Source of the DNA: Bacteroidia bacterium
GTDB lineage: Bacteria; Bacteroidota; Bacteroidia; Chitinophagales; Chitinophagaceae
Reading direction: 5' to 3'
Length of the DNA: 64,000 bases
NCBI GenBank assembly: GCA_030429205.1
Contig: JAUICZ010000001.1
Span: forward strand, 1,974,806-2,038,805
Within the stretch, counting starts at the first letter, position 1; every line of letters begins with the position of its first letter. The notes under the pieces are model-generated. The model ran no database searches and was not told where the DNA came from. It saw nothing but the letters and a program-made list of their open reading frames with translations. A program made the position numbers and the translations under genes. Positions 25,826-34,697 of the stretch are shown in pieces.

Positions 25826-26473
25826 ATGCAGGTTGACGTATTAAATATAAAAGGAGAAAAGACAGGTCGTAACGTAGAGTTGCCTGATTCGGTTTTCGGT
25901 ATCGAGCCTAATGACCATGTGATCTACTTGTCTGTAAAGCAGTACTTGGCAGCACAGCGTCAGGGTACGCACAAGACTAAAGGTCGCTCAGAAGTTCAGG
26001 GTTCTACAAGAAAGTTACACCGTCAAAAAGGTACAGGTGGTTCTCGTAAAGGTAATATCCGTAACCCTTTGTATAAAGGTGGTGGTGTTATCAATGGACC
26101 TCACCCGCACAAATACAACTTTAAGCTTAACCGTAGAGTGAAAGATTTGGCTAAAATGTCTGCTCTTTCGTATAAAGCTAAAGATGGTAAGATAGTAGTA
26201 GTAGAAGACTTCAATCTAGAAGCTCCTAAAACTAAAGAGTTTGCAGGCATAATTAATGCATTGCAAGGAGACGCAAGAAGATCATTGTTCATTGTACGTG
26301 AAGAGAATGATAACTTGTATTTGAGCAGCCGTAACATACAGTCTACTAAAATGACAATATTGAACGATATCAATACTTATGATATCTCCAATGCAAGTGT
26401 GTTAATATTTACTGAGTCTGCAGCAAAGTTGTTCACAGAGCAACCGGCAGAGGAGGAAACAGCAGAAGCATAA
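25826..26473 (+). CDS. rplD: 50S ribosomal protein L4
   Basis: 215 residues with the exit-tunnel extension KTKGRSEVQGSTRKLHRQKG and TGGSRKGNIRNPLYKGGG. L4 lines the nascent peptide tunnel and in E. coli represses the S10 operon by binding its leader. Two bases after rplC. The C-terminus ends with an acidic EEETAEA tail. Confidence 0.97.
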   Translation: MQVDVLNIKGEKTGRNVELPDSVFGIEPNDHVIYLSVKQYLAAQRQGTHKTKGRSEVQGSTRKLHRQKGTGGSRKGNIRNPLYKGGGVINGPHPHKYNFKLNRRVKDLAKMSALSYKAKDGKIVVVEDFNLEAPKTKEFAGIINALQGDARRSLFIVREENDNLYLSSRNIQSTKMTILNDINTYDISNASVLIFTESAAKLFTEQPAEEETAEA

Positions 26474-26500
26474 TTTTAAAGAAACAGAAACTAATATAAA

Positions 26501-26797
26501 ATGAAACTTGCTGACGTATTGGTAAGGCCGGTCTTAACAGAAAAGGTAAATGACCAGATGGAAAACACTGGACGCTACACCTTTGTAGTAGACAAAAAGG
26601 CAAACAAGCTTGAAGTAAAAGCAGCAGTTGAGGAATTTTACGGTGTAAAAGTGGAGCGTGTAAATACAATTGTTGTACCAGGTAAAAACAAAACTCGCTA
26701 TACAAAAGCAGGTTTTCTAGAAGGTGTTAAATCTTCTTACAAAAAAGCAATAGTAACCTTGGCAGAAGGCGAGAATATAGATTTATTTTCACTGTAA
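26501..26797 (+). CDS. rplW: 50S ribosomal protein L23
   Basis: 98 residues with the L23 pattern VLVRPVLTEKVNDQME, YTFVVDKKANKLEVKAAVEE and VNTIVVPGKNKTRY. Sits at the tunnel exit and docks trigger factor and SRP. Confidence 0.97.
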   Translation: MKLADVLVRPVLTEKVNDQMENTGRYTFVVDKKANKLEVKAAVEEFYGVKVERVNTIVVPGKNKTRYTKAGFLEGVKSSYKKAIVTLAEGENIDLFSL

Positions 26798-26818
26798 GCA
26801 GAATAAAGAAAAAGGAAA

Positions 26819-27649
26819 ATGGCATTACGTAAATATAAACCGACAACTGCAGGAACTCGTTGGAGAACTGGTAACGCATATGCGGAAGTTACTACCAGCA
26901 CGCCTGAAAGAAGCTTGTTGGAACCTAATAAGAAAACAGGAGGACGTAACTCTAGCGGACGTCGTGCGATGCGCTACATTGGTGGCGGTAGTAAGCAAAA
27001 ATACCGTGTTATAGATTTTAAGCGTAATAAGCATGGTGTTCCGGCTACAGTAAAAACTATCGAGTACGATCCGAACCGTACAGCATTTATTGCGCTTGTT
27101 GCTTATGCTGATGGTGAGAAAAGATACATTATTGCTCCTCAAGGTTTAGAGGTTGGTGCTACTGTAGTTAGTGGCGAAACTTCGGCTCCTGAAGTAGGTA
27201 ATGCATCTCAACTGAAAAATCTTCCTTTAGGTACTGTAGTTCATAATATTGAGTTACAGCCTGGTAAAGGTGCAGCGATAGCTCGTTCTGCAGGTACATA
27301 TGCTCAGCTAAACGCAAAAGAGGGTAAATACTGTGTATTGAAAATGCCTTCTGGTGAGTTACGTAAAGTGTTAGGTAGCTGTATGGCAACAGTTGGTACT
27401 GTATCAAACAGCGATCATCAGCTACAGTCTATGGGTAAAGCGGGACGTACCCGTTGGAAAGGAATTCGCCCTCGTACTCGTGGTGTTGCAATGAACCCGG
27501 TAGATCACCCAATGGGTGGTGGTGAAGGCCGCGCATCTGGTGGACACCCACGTAGCCGTACAGGTAAGTATGCAAAAGGTGAAAAAACACGTAAACAAAA
27601 AGGCTCTGATAAACTAATCATTCAGCGCAAAAACGGTAAAAAATTATAA
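26819..27649 (+). CDS. rplB: 50S ribosomal protein L2
   Basis: 276 residues, full length. Signatures include [32 protein letters not shown], the [20 protein letters not shown] strand region and the conserved [20 protein letters not shown] loop with the His near the peptidyl-transferase centre. Confidence 0.98.
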   Translation: MALRKYKPTTAGTRWRTGNAYAEVTTSTPERSLLEPNKKTGGRNSSGRRAMRYIGGGSKQKYRVIDFKRNKHGVPATVKTIEYDPNRTAFIALVAYADGEKRYIIAPQGLEVGATVVSGETSAPEVGNASQLKNLPLGTVVHNIELQPGKGAAIARSAGTYAQLNAKEGKYCVLKMPSGELRKVLGSCMATVGTVSNSDHQLQSMGKAGRTRWKGIRPRTRGVAMNPVDHPMGGGEGRASGGHPRSRTGKYAKGEKTRKQKGSDKLIIQRKNGKKL

Positions 27650-27666
27650 TAAAGTAACTAAGCAAT

Positions 27667-27936
27667 ATGGCACGTTCAATTAAAAAAGGACCTTACGTAA
27701 GCTATAAACTAGAGCGCAAAGTAAATGCGATCAACGATGGTAGTGCAAAGAAAGGTGTTGTAAAAACATGGAGCCGTCGCTCAACTATCATACCTGAGTT
27801 TGTAGGTCATACTTTTGCAGTGCATAACGGTAATAAGTTCATACCTGTATATGTAACAGAATATATGGTTGGACATAAACTTGGAGAATTTGCGCCAACA
27901 CGCAACTTCAGAGGCCACGCTGGTAGTAAGAAATAA
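27667..27936 (+). CDS. rpsS: 30S ribosomal protein S19
   Basis: 89 residues: [14 protein letters not shown] at the N-terminus, then [22 protein letters not shown] and the C-terminal [16 protein letters not shown]. Head protein that contacts the A-site finger of the 50S subunit. Confidence 0.98.
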   Translation: MARSIKKGPYVSYKLERKVNAINDGSAKKGVVKTWSRRSTIIPEFVGHTFAVHNGNKFIPVYVTEYMVGHKLGEFAPTRNFRGHAGSKK

Positions 27937-27997
27937 TTAATAATTAAAATATTTGGTGCTGTCTTCAGGCAGCCCGCTCATTAGAAATAATAAACAA

Positions 27998-28396
27998 ATG
28001 GAAGCTGTAGCTCGTTTACGCAACTATCCTACATCACCTCGTAAAATGAGGTTGTTAGCAGACCTTGTACGTGGGAAAGATGTAGAAGATGCTTTGAATA
28101 TTCTAAAGTTTAGCCCGAAGCACAATTCTGTGGCTTTAGAGAAACTATTGCTTAGTGCGATAGCTAACTGGAATGTAAAGAACGAAAGTGCTGATGTTGA
28201 CAATGCAGAACTATACGTTAAAACTATCATGGTAGATGGTGGCCGCGTATTAAAGCGTATGCAGCCTGCACCACAAGGTCGTGCTTACAGAATACGTAAG
28301 CGTAGTAACCATGTGACTATTGTTGTAGATAGCCGCAACCCTGTTGCAGTTGCTACTGAAGAAGTTGTTGAAGAAACTGAAAATCAAGAATCTTAA
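27998..28396 (+). CDS. rplV: 50S ribosomal protein L22
   Basis: 132 residues from the ATG at 27998 ([18 protein letters not shown]); the longer frame from 27953 adds unsupported residues. The tunnel hairpin is represented by [20 protein letters not shown]. The acidic tail [12 protein letters not shown] is a lineage-type extension. Confidence 0.97.
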   Translation: MEAVARLRNYPTSPRKMRLLADLVRGKDVEDALNILKFSPKHNSVALEKLLLSAIANWNVKNESADVDNAELYVKTIMVDGGRVLKRMQPAPQGRAYRIRKRSNHVTIVVDSRNPVAVATEEVVEETENQES

Positions 28397-28410
28397 AATA
28401 TAACTAACGA

Positions 28411-29148
28411 ATGGGTCAAAAAGCGAATCCTATAGGTAACAGGTTGGGTATCATCCGCGGATGGGACTCTATGTGGTACGGTTCTAAGAAAGACTTTGCT
28501 AACAGATTAGTAGAGGACCATAAAATCCGTACTTACCTTAACGCGCGTATTAACAAAGGTGGTATTTCACGCATCGTTATCGAGCGTACGTTAGGAAAAC
28601 TAATCGTTACTATACATACATCAAAACCAGGTATCATTATTGGTAAAGGTGGTTCTGAAGTAGATCGTATAAAAGAAGAGTTGAAAAAACTAACTGATAA
28701 AGAAGATGTACAGATCAACATTATGGAGATCCGTCGTCCGGAACTTGATGCACAAATTGTTGCTGAAACAATTGCACGTCAGTTAGAAAGCCGTGTTAGT
28801 TACAAAAGAGCTATCAAAATGGCTATCTCTACAGCTATGCGTATGGGTGCCGAGGGTATCAAGATTAAAGTTGGTGGTCGTTTGAATGGTGCTGAGATAG
28901 CTCGTTCTGAAGAGTTCAAACAAGGTCGTACTCCTTTGCATACTTTCCGTATGGATATAGACTATGCTTCTTTACCGGCAAATACAGTTTATGGTAAAAT
29001 CGGTATCAAAGTATGGATTTGTAAAGGTGAGGTTCTTGGTAAGCGCGATTTGAATCCTAACTTCTCTGCAGGTTCTGACCGTAGAGGTGGTGGCCAGGAA
29101 GGCGGCGGTGGTCGCGGACGTGGACGTGGACGCGGAGGACGTCGTTAA
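28411..29148 (+). CDS. rpsC: 30S ribosomal protein S3
   Basis: 245 residues: start [21 protein letters not shown] domain ([20 protein letters not shown]) and C-terminal domain ([20 protein letters not shown]). It ends in an Arg/Gly-rich tail of about 25 residues ([18 protein letters not shown]...) that is not in E. coli S3. S3 forms part of the mRNA entry tunnel and helicase. Confidence 0.98.
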   Translation: MGQKANPIGNRLGIIRGWDSMWYGSKKDFANRLVEDHKIRTYLNARINKGGISRIVIERTLGKLIVTIHTSKPGIIIGKGGSEVDRIKEELKKLTDKEDVQINIMEIRRPELDAQIVAETIARQLESRVSYKRAIKMAISTAMRMGAEGIKIKVGGRLNGAEIARSEEFKQGRTPLHTFRMDIDYASLPANTVYGKIGIKVWICKGEVLGKRDLNPNFSAGSDRRGGGQEGGGGRGRGRGRGGRR

Positions 29149-29189
29149 TAAGATAAACTGAATATTAGTACAATTAAAATATTGTAACA

Positions 29190-29615
29190 ATGTTACAACC
29201 AAAGAAAGTAAAACATCGTAAAGCCCATAAAGGCAGGATTAGAGGTAACGCTCAACGTGGAGCAACTGTAGCTTTTGGTTCTTTCGGTCTGAAAGCACTA
29301 GAGCCTAAGTGGATCACTAACCGTCAAATCGAGGCAGCACGTCAGGCAATGACACGTTATATGAAGCGTGAGGGTACTGTATGGATCCGTATTTTCCCCG
29401 ACAAACCAATTACTCGTAAGCCTCTAGAGGTAAGGATGGGTAAAGGTAAAGGTAACCTTGAGTTTTGGGCAGCAGTAGTTAAGCCGGGTCGTATCATGTT
29501 TGAGATGGACGGTGTATCTCAGGAGATAGCACAAGAAGCTATGCGTCTTGCAGCTCAAAAACTACCGATCAAAACAAAATTTGTTGTACGTCGCGATTAC
29601 GTAGAAAACAAATAA
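29190..29615 (+). CDS. rplP: 50S ribosomal protein L16
   Basis: 141 residues with [20 protein letters not shown], the [20 protein letters not shown] segment and the [20 protein letters not shown] loop, which carries the Arg hydroxylated in some bacteria. Sits near the A site of the 50S. Confidence 0.98.
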   Translation: MLQPKKVKHRKAHKGRIRGNAQRGATVAFGSFGLKALEPKWITNRQIEAARQAMTRYMKREGTVWIRIFPDKPITRKPLEVRMGKGKGNLEFWAAVVKPGRIMFEMDGVSQEIAQEAMRLAAQKLPIKTKFVVRRDYVENK

Positions 29616-29644
29616 TAACAGAACAATATTTTAAATAAATAATA

Positions 29645-29857
29645 ATGGCTAATACAAAAGCATCAAATGTTGAAGAGTACATCTCGCTTGACGACGCGGC
29701 ACTTGCCAGCAAAATCGAAGAAGAAGAAGTACGCCTGAAAAAAATGAAGTTCAGCCATGCAGTTAATCCGATCGAAAACCCTAGGGTTATTCGTGAAATA
29801 CGCCGCGACATCGCACGTATGAAAACGGTACAACGCAAAAGGGAATTAGATAGCTAA
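29645..29857 (+). CDS. rpmC: 50S ribosomal protein L29
   Basis: 70 residues, two helices (YISLDDAALASKIEEEEVRL and NPRVIREIRRDIARMKTV). Located at the tunnel exit beside L23. Normal position between rplP and rpsQ. Confidence 0.95.
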   Translation: MANTKASNVEEYISLDDAALASKIEEEEVRLKKMKFSHAVNPIENPRVIREIRRDIARMKTVQRKRELDS

Positions 29858-29869
29858 TAAATTTTTGAT

Positions 29870-30136
29870 ATGTCAACAACGATTGATAGAAAAAGCAGAA
29901 AAAGCCGTATAGGCATCGTGAGCAGCGACAAGATGGAAAAAACCATCACTGTTGATGTAAAGCGTAAGGTGAAACACCCTATATACGGTAAGTTCGTTAA
30001 GAAAACGAAGAAATTCCATGCGCATGACGAGAAAGGAGAAGCAGGTATCGGTGATACAGTGCGCATCATGGAGACACGTCCGCTAAGTAAAACAAAACGC
30101 TGGCGTTTAGTAGAAATTATTGAAAAAGCTAAGTAA
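29870..30136 (+). CDS. rpsQ: 30S ribosomal protein S17
   Basis: 88 residues with [38 protein letters not shown] and the [20 protein letters not shown] signature. Primary 16S rRNA-binding protein of the body. Confidence 0.97.
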   Translation: MSTTIDRKSRKSRIGIVSSDKMEKTITVDVKRKVKHPIYGKFVKKTKKFHAHDEKGEAGIGDTVRIMETRPLSKTKRWRLVEIIEKAK

Positions 30137-30147
30137 TCTATTAATAG

Positions 30148-30516
30148 ATGATACAACAAGAGTCTAGGCTAAATGTAGCCGATAACAGTGGCGCAAAGCA
30201 AGTACTATGCATCCGTGTTCTAGGTAACTCAGGACAAGATTATGCAGGTGTAGGCGACAAAATAGTAGTAACGGTAAAAGATTCTATACCGGGTGGTGCT
30301 ATGAAAAAAGGTACTGTATCAAAAGCAGTAATTGTACGTACTAAGAAGAAGTTGCGCCGCAACGATGGTTCGTACATCAATTTTGACGACAATGCAGTTG
30401 TGTTATTGAACAACTCAGACGAACCTCGTGGTACACGTATATTCGGGCCAGTTGCTCGTGAATTGCGCGACAAGGGGTACATGAAAATTGTTTCATTAGC
30501 ACCTGAAGTATTATAA
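30148..30516 (+). CDS. rplN: 50S ribosomal protein L14
   Basis: 122 residues, full length, with [40 protein letters not shown] and the C-terminal [20 protein letters not shown]. Sits at the subunit interface. Confidence 0.98.
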   Translation: MIQQESRLNVADNSGAKQVLCIRVLGNSGQDYAGVGDKIVVTVKDSIPGGAMKKGTVSKAVIVRTKKKLRRNDGSYINFDDNAVVLLNNSDEPRGTRIFGPVARELRDKGYMKIVSLAPEVL

Positions 30517-30525
30517 AATATGTCG

Positions 30526-30533
30526 TACCTTTG
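30526..30533 (+). promoter_or_regulatory. Possible internal promoter before rplX
   Basis: TACCTTTG, identical to the -7 element of the main S10 promoter including the following GCAG, lies in the 67-bp spacer between rplN and rplX, 50 bases before the start codon. No TTTG is found at the right -33 distance. Confidence 0.4.
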
Positions 30534-30583
30534 CAGCCCCGTTGACGGGAATGTATAAGAACGACACCTAATTTGTAAGTATT

Positions 30584-30922
30584 GTGAAAAACAGATTTAA
30601 ACCAAAGTTTAACATCAAAAAGGGCGATAATGTAGCCGTTATTGCAGGCAACGACAAGGATCGTACACAGGCACGTAAAGTGTTAGCAGTATATCCTGAT
30701 GCTGAGCGTGTATTGGTAGAAGGTGTAAATGTGAGAACAAAACACATGAAGCCGGATGCTAACAATCCTCAGGGAGGTATCGTTCAGCAAGAGGCGCCTA
30801 TCCATATCTCTAACGTTATGTTGTGGGATGAGAAGGAGAAAGCTCCTGCGCGCATCAAACGTGAGCGCACCGAGAATGGTTACGATCGTGTATCTAAAAA
30901 ATCAGGGGAGGTAATTAAGTAA
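30584..30922 (+). CDS. rplX: 50S ribosomal protein L24
   Basis: 112 residues from a GTG start. KOW motif region [18 protein letters not shown], then [20 protein letters not shown] and [18 protein letters not shown]. Assembly initiator of the 50S. The stop overlaps the rplE start by one base (TAATG). Confidence 0.97.
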   Translation: MKNRFKPKFNIKKGDNVAVIAGNDKDRTQARKVLAVYPDAERVLVEGVNVRTKHMKPDANNPQGGIVQQEAPIHISNVMLWDEKEKAPARIKRERTENGYDRVSKKSGEVIK

Positions 30923-31500
30923 TGGAAGCAACATATACACCACGTTTACGTAAGCAGTACAAAGACGAAGTTGTACCTGCTTTGATGAAGAAGTTTAACT
31001 ACAAAACTGTAATGCAAGCTCCTCGTCTAGAGAAGATTTGTCTTAACCAGGGTGTTAAGGGTTCTGTAGCTGATAAGCGTTTGATTGATGATGCTGTTGC
31101 TGAAATGACATTAGTTACAGGCCAAAAAGCTGTTCCTACATTATCTAAGAAAGATATCTCGAACTTTAAGCTTCGTAAGCACATGCCAATTGGTTGTCGT
31201 GTGACTCTTCGTGGTACTAAAATGTACGAATTCTTAGATCGTTTTATTGCAGTTACACTACCTCGTGTACGTGATTTCAAAGGTGTTAATGATAAATCTT
31301 TTGATGGTCGTGGTAACTATACTATGGGTATCACAGAGCAGATCATTTTCCCTGAAATCAACATTGACAAGGTGAACAACATCAGCGGTATGGATATCAC
31401 ATTTGTGACATCTGCTAATACTAACGAAGAGGCATATGAGCTCTTGAAAGAGTTAGGTATACCGTTCAAGAATATTAAAAAAGAAACTGAAGAAAACTAA
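30922..31500 (+). CDS. rplE: 50S ribosomal protein L5
   Basis: 192 residues with [34 protein letters not shown], the [15 protein letters not shown] loop and the [20 protein letters not shown] strand. Binds 5S rRNA and the P-site tRNA. Translationally linked to rplX by a one-base overlap. Confidence 0.98.
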   Translation: MEATYTPRLRKQYKDEVVPALMKKFNYKTVMQAPRLEKICLNQGVKGSVADKRLIDDAVAEMTLVTGQKAVPTLSKKDISNFKLRKHMPIGCRVTLRGTKMYEFLDRFIAVTLPRVRDFKGVNDKSFDGRGNYTMGITEQIIFPEINIDKVNNISGMDITFVTSANTNEEAYELLKELGIPFKNIKKETEEN

Positions 31501-31505
31501 GATAA

Positions 31506-31775
31506 ATGGCTAGAAAATCAGTTATAGCTCGTCAGGCAAAGCGTGAGCGCATGGTTGCTAAGTATGCTGAGAAGCGTGCAGCTTTAAAAGCAGCCGGTGA
31601 TTACGAAGCGTTAGATAAACTTCCTAAGAATGCATCGCCGGTACGTTTGAAAAACCGTTGCCAGCTAACAGGTCGTCCAAAAGGATATATGCGTCACTTC
31701 GGAATTTGTCGTAACATCTTCCGCGATATGGCACTTGACGGCAAAATACCAGGTGTACGTAAAGCAAGCTGGTAA
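31506..31775 (+). CDS. rpsN: 30S ribosomal protein S14 (long, zinc-independent form)
   Basis: 89 residues: [20 protein letters not shown], then [20 protein letters not shown] and [20 protein letters not shown]. Only two Cys are present, so the four-Cys zinc finger of the short form is absent. Uses the long N-terminal helix instead. Confidence 0.97.
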   Translation: MARKSVIARQAKRERMVAKYAEKRAALKAAGDYEALDKLPKNASPVRLKNRCQLTGRPKGYMRHFGICRNIFRDMALDGKIPGVRKASW

Positions 31776-31850
31776 TTAATAAACGTAGTAAGGTCGGGCA
31801 GGGTAGCTTGAAACCGATTACAATTGAAAATTTTACAAACTAAAAGACAA

Positions 31851-32249
31851 ATGGTAACAGATTCGATTGCAGATTATTTAACACGTATCCGTAACGCACA
31901 AATGGCGCGTCACCGTATTGTTGAGATTCCTGCATCAAACGTGAAAAAACGTATTACTGAGATACTTTATGATAAAGGTTACATCTTAAAGTATAAGTTC
32001 GAAGATGATAACAAACAAGGTGTTATCAAAATAGCACTGAAGTATCATACGGAAAACAAAGAGCCGGCAATAAAGTCTCTAGAGCGTGTTAGCCGTCCTG
32101 GTCTTCGTCAATATGCAAAGCCAAATGAATTACCAAGAGTAATGAATGGTTTAGGTATTGCTATTGTATCTACTTCTAACGGTGTAATGACTGATAAAGA
32201 AGCAAGAGCAAAGAATATTGGTGGAGAGGTAATGGCCGCTATCTATTAA
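31851..32249 (+). CDS. rpsH: 30S ribosomal protein S8
   Basis: 132 residues from the ATG at 31851 ([20 protein letters not shown]); the longer frame from 31824 has no family support. C-terminal signature [20 protein letters not shown] and [10 protein letters not shown]. In E. coli S8 represses the spc operon by binding near rplE; whether that happens here is unknown. Confidence 0.97.
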   Translation: MVTDSIADYLTRIRNAQMARHRIVEIPASNVKKRITEILYDKGYILKYKFEDDNKQGVIKIALKYHTENKEPAIKSLERVSRPGLRQYAKPNELPRVMNGLGIAIVSTSNGVMTDKEARAKNIGGEVMAAIY

Positions 32250-32269
32250 TAAGAAACTAACAATTGCAA

Positions 32270-32306
32270 GGTCAATACATTAAGCTGGGCCTATATTAAG
32301 CTGACC
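32270..32306 (+). promoter_or_regulatory. Stem-loop with direct repeat in the rpsH-rplF spacer
   Basis: GGTCA (32270-32274) pairs with TGACC (32302-32306) and the loop contains two copies of ATTAAGCTG (32279-32287 and 32295-32303). It lies in the 100-bp gap before rplF, unusually wide for this operon. A regulatory or RNA-processing role is possible. Confidence 0.4.
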
Positions 32307-32349
32307 GGTTGATCTTGATAAACATAAATAACTACATAAATTTTAAATT

Positions 32350-32904
32350 ATGTCTCGTATAGGCAGAAGCCCGATAGAACTACCTGATGGCGTTACCGTA
32401 TCTGTATCTAAAGATAACGTAGTAACAGTAAAAGGTGCAAAAGGAGAGTTAACTGAAACTCTAGACCGCGATATGAAGGTAGAAGTTGAAGAGGGTGTTG
32501 TAAACATATCTCGTCCAACAGACCAAATACGCCACCGCGCATTGCATGGTTTATCTCGTGCGTTAGTAGCAAACATGGTAGAGGGTGTTACAAACGGTTA
32601 TAAAAAAGAACTTGACCTAGTGGGTGTTGGTTACCGTGCAGCAGTAGAAGGTCAAACTTTAGATATGTCATTGGGTTATTCTCACAACATTGTTTTTGAA
32701 TTGCCTAAAGAAGTTAAGTGTACTGCTACAATGCAGAAAGGTCTTCCTCCAAGAGTAACTCTTGAGTCTACTGACAAGCAGTTGTTAGGTCAGGTAGCAT
32801 CAAAGATCCGTAGCTTACGTAAGCCAGAGCCATATAAAGGAAAAGGTGTACGTTACTCTGATGAGATCGTTCGTCGTAAAGCAGGTAAAACAGCTAGTAA
32901 ATAA
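32350..32904 (+). CDS. rplF: 50S ribosomal protein L6
   Basis: 184 residues: SRIGRSPIELPDGVTVSV, the first domain ending in VANMVEGVTNGYKKELDLVG, and the second domain with VTLESTDKQLLGQVASKIRS and EPYKGKGVRYSDEIVRRKAG. Located at the base of the GTPase centre. Confidence 0.98.
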   Translation: MSRIGRSPIELPDGVTVSVSKDNVVTVKGAKGELTETLDRDMKVEVEEGVVNISRPTDQIRHRALHGLSRALVANMVEGVTNGYKKELDLVGVGYRAAVEGQTLDMSLGYSHNIVFELPKEVKCTATMQKGLPPRVTLESTDKQLLGQVASKIRSLRKPEPYKGKGVRYSDEIVRRKAGKTASK

Positions 32905-32965
32905 TTAAATAAAAAACTTCGGTAGCCATCCTGTATGGGTGAGCCCGTAACAAATAAATATAAAA

Positions 32966-33325
32966 ATGGCACTTAAACAAACAGTTGTACGTCGTCAGAA
33001 ATTACGTTGGCGCATACGCAATAAGGTTAAAGGTACAGCTCAAAAACCACGTCTATCGGTTTTCCGCAGTAACAAAGACATCTATGCTCAATTGATAGAT
33101 GATGTTACAGGTACTACATTGGCTGCTGCAAACTCTCGTCAAAAAGATATCGCAGGTCAATCAGGAACTAAGTCAGACAAGTCAGCTTTAGTAGGTAAGT
33201 CTATTGCAGAAAAAGCTACTTCTTTAGGTATCGAAACATGTGTGTTTGATCGTGGGGGTTATTTATACCATGGCCGTGTTAAATCATTGGCAGATGGTGC
33301 TCGTGAGGGTGGTTTGAAATTCTAA
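32966..33325 (+). CDS. rplR: 50S ribosomal protein L18
   Basis: 119 residues with [40 protein letters not shown] and the C-terminal [20 protein letters not shown]. Binds 5S rRNA. The 61-bp gap before it holds a small CCAT/ATGG hairpin. Confidence 0.98.
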   Translation: MALKQTVVRRQKLRWRIRNKVKGTAQKPRLSVFRSNKDIYAQLIDDVTGTTLAAANSRQKDIAGQSGTKSDKSALVGKSIAEKATSLGIETCVFDRGGYLYHGRVKSLADGAREGGLKF

Positions 33326-33359
33326 ATTTATTATTGAACTTATTTCTATTTATATACAA

Positions 33360-33878
33360 ATGTCAAAAGCAACAACAAATCAAGTCAAAGCAGGCGATCT
33401 GGAACTACAGGAAAAAGTAGTAGCGATCAACCGTGTTGTTAAAACAACAAAAGGTGGACGTGCATTTAGTTTCTCTGCTTTGGTAGTAGTAGGTAATGGT
33501 GCTGGTGTAGTTGGTCATGGTTTAGGTAAGGCGAAAGAAGTGCAGGAAGCTATCACTAAAGGTATTGACGATGCAAAGAAAAACCTGATCAAGGTTCCTG
33601 TAATGAATGGTACAATACCTCACCCTCAACTTGCTAAGCAAGGTGCTGCTAAAGTATTGATCAAGCCTGCAGCTCATGGTACCGGTGTTATCGCTGGTGG
33701 TAGTATGCGTGCAGTATTGGAGAGCGCAGGTATTACAGATGTGCTTTCTAAGAACTTGGGTTCGGCTAACCCGCATAACGTGGTAAAAGCTACATTTTAT
33801 GCTTTATCACAATTGCGTGAGCCAATGCAAGTAGCAAAAGACAGAAATGTTAGCTTGAAGAAAGTGTTTAACGGTTAA
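33360..33878 (+). CDS. rpsE: 30S ribosomal protein S5
   Basis: 172 residues: [20 protein letters not shown], the dsRNA-binding-like loop [20 protein letters not shown] and [20 protein letters not shown]. Involved in decoding accuracy at the mRNA entry site. Confidence 0.98.
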   Translation: MSKATTNQVKAGDLELQEKVVAINRVVKTTKGGRAFSFSALVVVGNGAGVVGHGLGKAKEVQEAITKGIDDAKKNLIKVPVMNGTIPHPQLAKQGAAKVLIKPAAHGTGVIAGGSMRAVLESAGITDVLSKNLGSANPHNVVKATFYALSQLREPMQVAKDRNVSLKKVFNG

Positions 33879-33919
33879 ACACAAACTATTTTTAAAATAT
33901 TTGAATAATATATAGCGTC

Positions 33920-34102
33920 ATGGCTAAGTTGAAATTAACACAAGTAAAAAGCGGTATCGATCGTCCTGAACGTCAGAAACGTACTCTTGTAGCATTAGGT
34001 TTGCGTAAATTAAATGCTACTGTAGAGGTAGAGGCTACACCGCAAGTGTTAGGTATGGTGGAAAAAGTAAGCCACCTTTTAAAAATTGAAGAAGTAAAAT
34101 AA
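33920..34102 (+). CDS. rpmD: 50S ribosomal protein L30
   Basis: 60 residues, the usual bacterial size: KLKLTQVKSGIDRPERQKRT, LVALGLRKLNATVEVE and the C-terminal GMVEKVSHLLKIEEV. Confidence 0.97.
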   Translation: MAKLKLTQVKSGIDRPERQKRTLVALGLRKLNATVEVEATPQVLGMVEKVSHLLKIEEVK

Positions 34103-34161
34103 TTAATAATTAACTGCGAGCGGTTTACAGTATTCCGCGAAAGTTCAAAAAAACGTAAGAA

Positions 34162-34608
34162 ATGAGTATTAACAATCTTAAACCGGCTAAAGGTTCAGTA
34201 AAAACATCAAAACGTGTAGGACGTGGTGAGGGTAGCGGTTCTGGTGTAACTGCCGGTAAAGGTAACAAGGGTGCACAGTCTAGATCTGGTTATAAAACTA
34301 AGAAAGCTTTTGAAGGTGGGCAGATGCCATTGCAACGCCGTATGCCGAAGCGTGGTTTCAAAAATAGAAATAGAGTTGAGTACAAAGTTTTCAATTTAGG
34401 AGATATAGATACTTTGGTTGAAAAATACCAAATCGAGGAATTTTCTCTGGAGAGTTTATACATCAATGGTTTAATTGCCCGTACAGATGCAGTAAAAATT
34501 CTGGCTACTGGTGAGTTAAAATCGAAAATTCCGTTTAAAGTGAATGCAGCAAGTGCTAAGGCTAAAGAGGCGATAGAAGCTGCAGGCGGCACATTAGAGC
34601 TGCTTTAA
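34162..34608 (+). CDS. rplO: 50S ribosomal protein L15
   Basis: 148 residues. The basic Gly-rich N-terminus (NNLKPAKGSVKTSKRVGRGE, SGYKTKKAFEGGQMPLQRRM) and the C-terminal L18e-like domain (GELKSKIPFKVNAASAKAKE) are both present. Last ribosomal protein gene of the operon. Confidence 0.98.
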   Translation: MSINNLKPAKGSVKTSKRVGRGEGSGSGVTAGKGNKGAQSRSGYKTKKAFEGGQMPLQRRMPKRGFKNRNRVEYKVFNLGDIDTLVEKYQIEEFSLESLYINGLIARTDAVKILATGELKSKIPFKVNAASAKAKEAIEAAGGTLELL

Positions 34609-34628
34609 TTAAGGGTTGAAATAAACAT

Positions 34629-34655
34629 GACGCATTTGGTTAAATGCGTCTTTTA
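34629..34655 (+). terminator. Terminator or attenuator between rplO and secY
   Basis: GACGCATTT (34629-34637) and AAATGCGTC (34642-34650) form a perfect 9-bp stem with a GGTT loop, followed by TTTTAT. It lies 21 bases after rplO and 48 before secY, so it may lower secY-map expression relative to the ribosomal genes. The T run is short. Confidence 0.6.
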
Positions 34656-34697
34656 TCGTTTATTCGCATTTCATTTTTTAGATTAACATTTGTCTCT

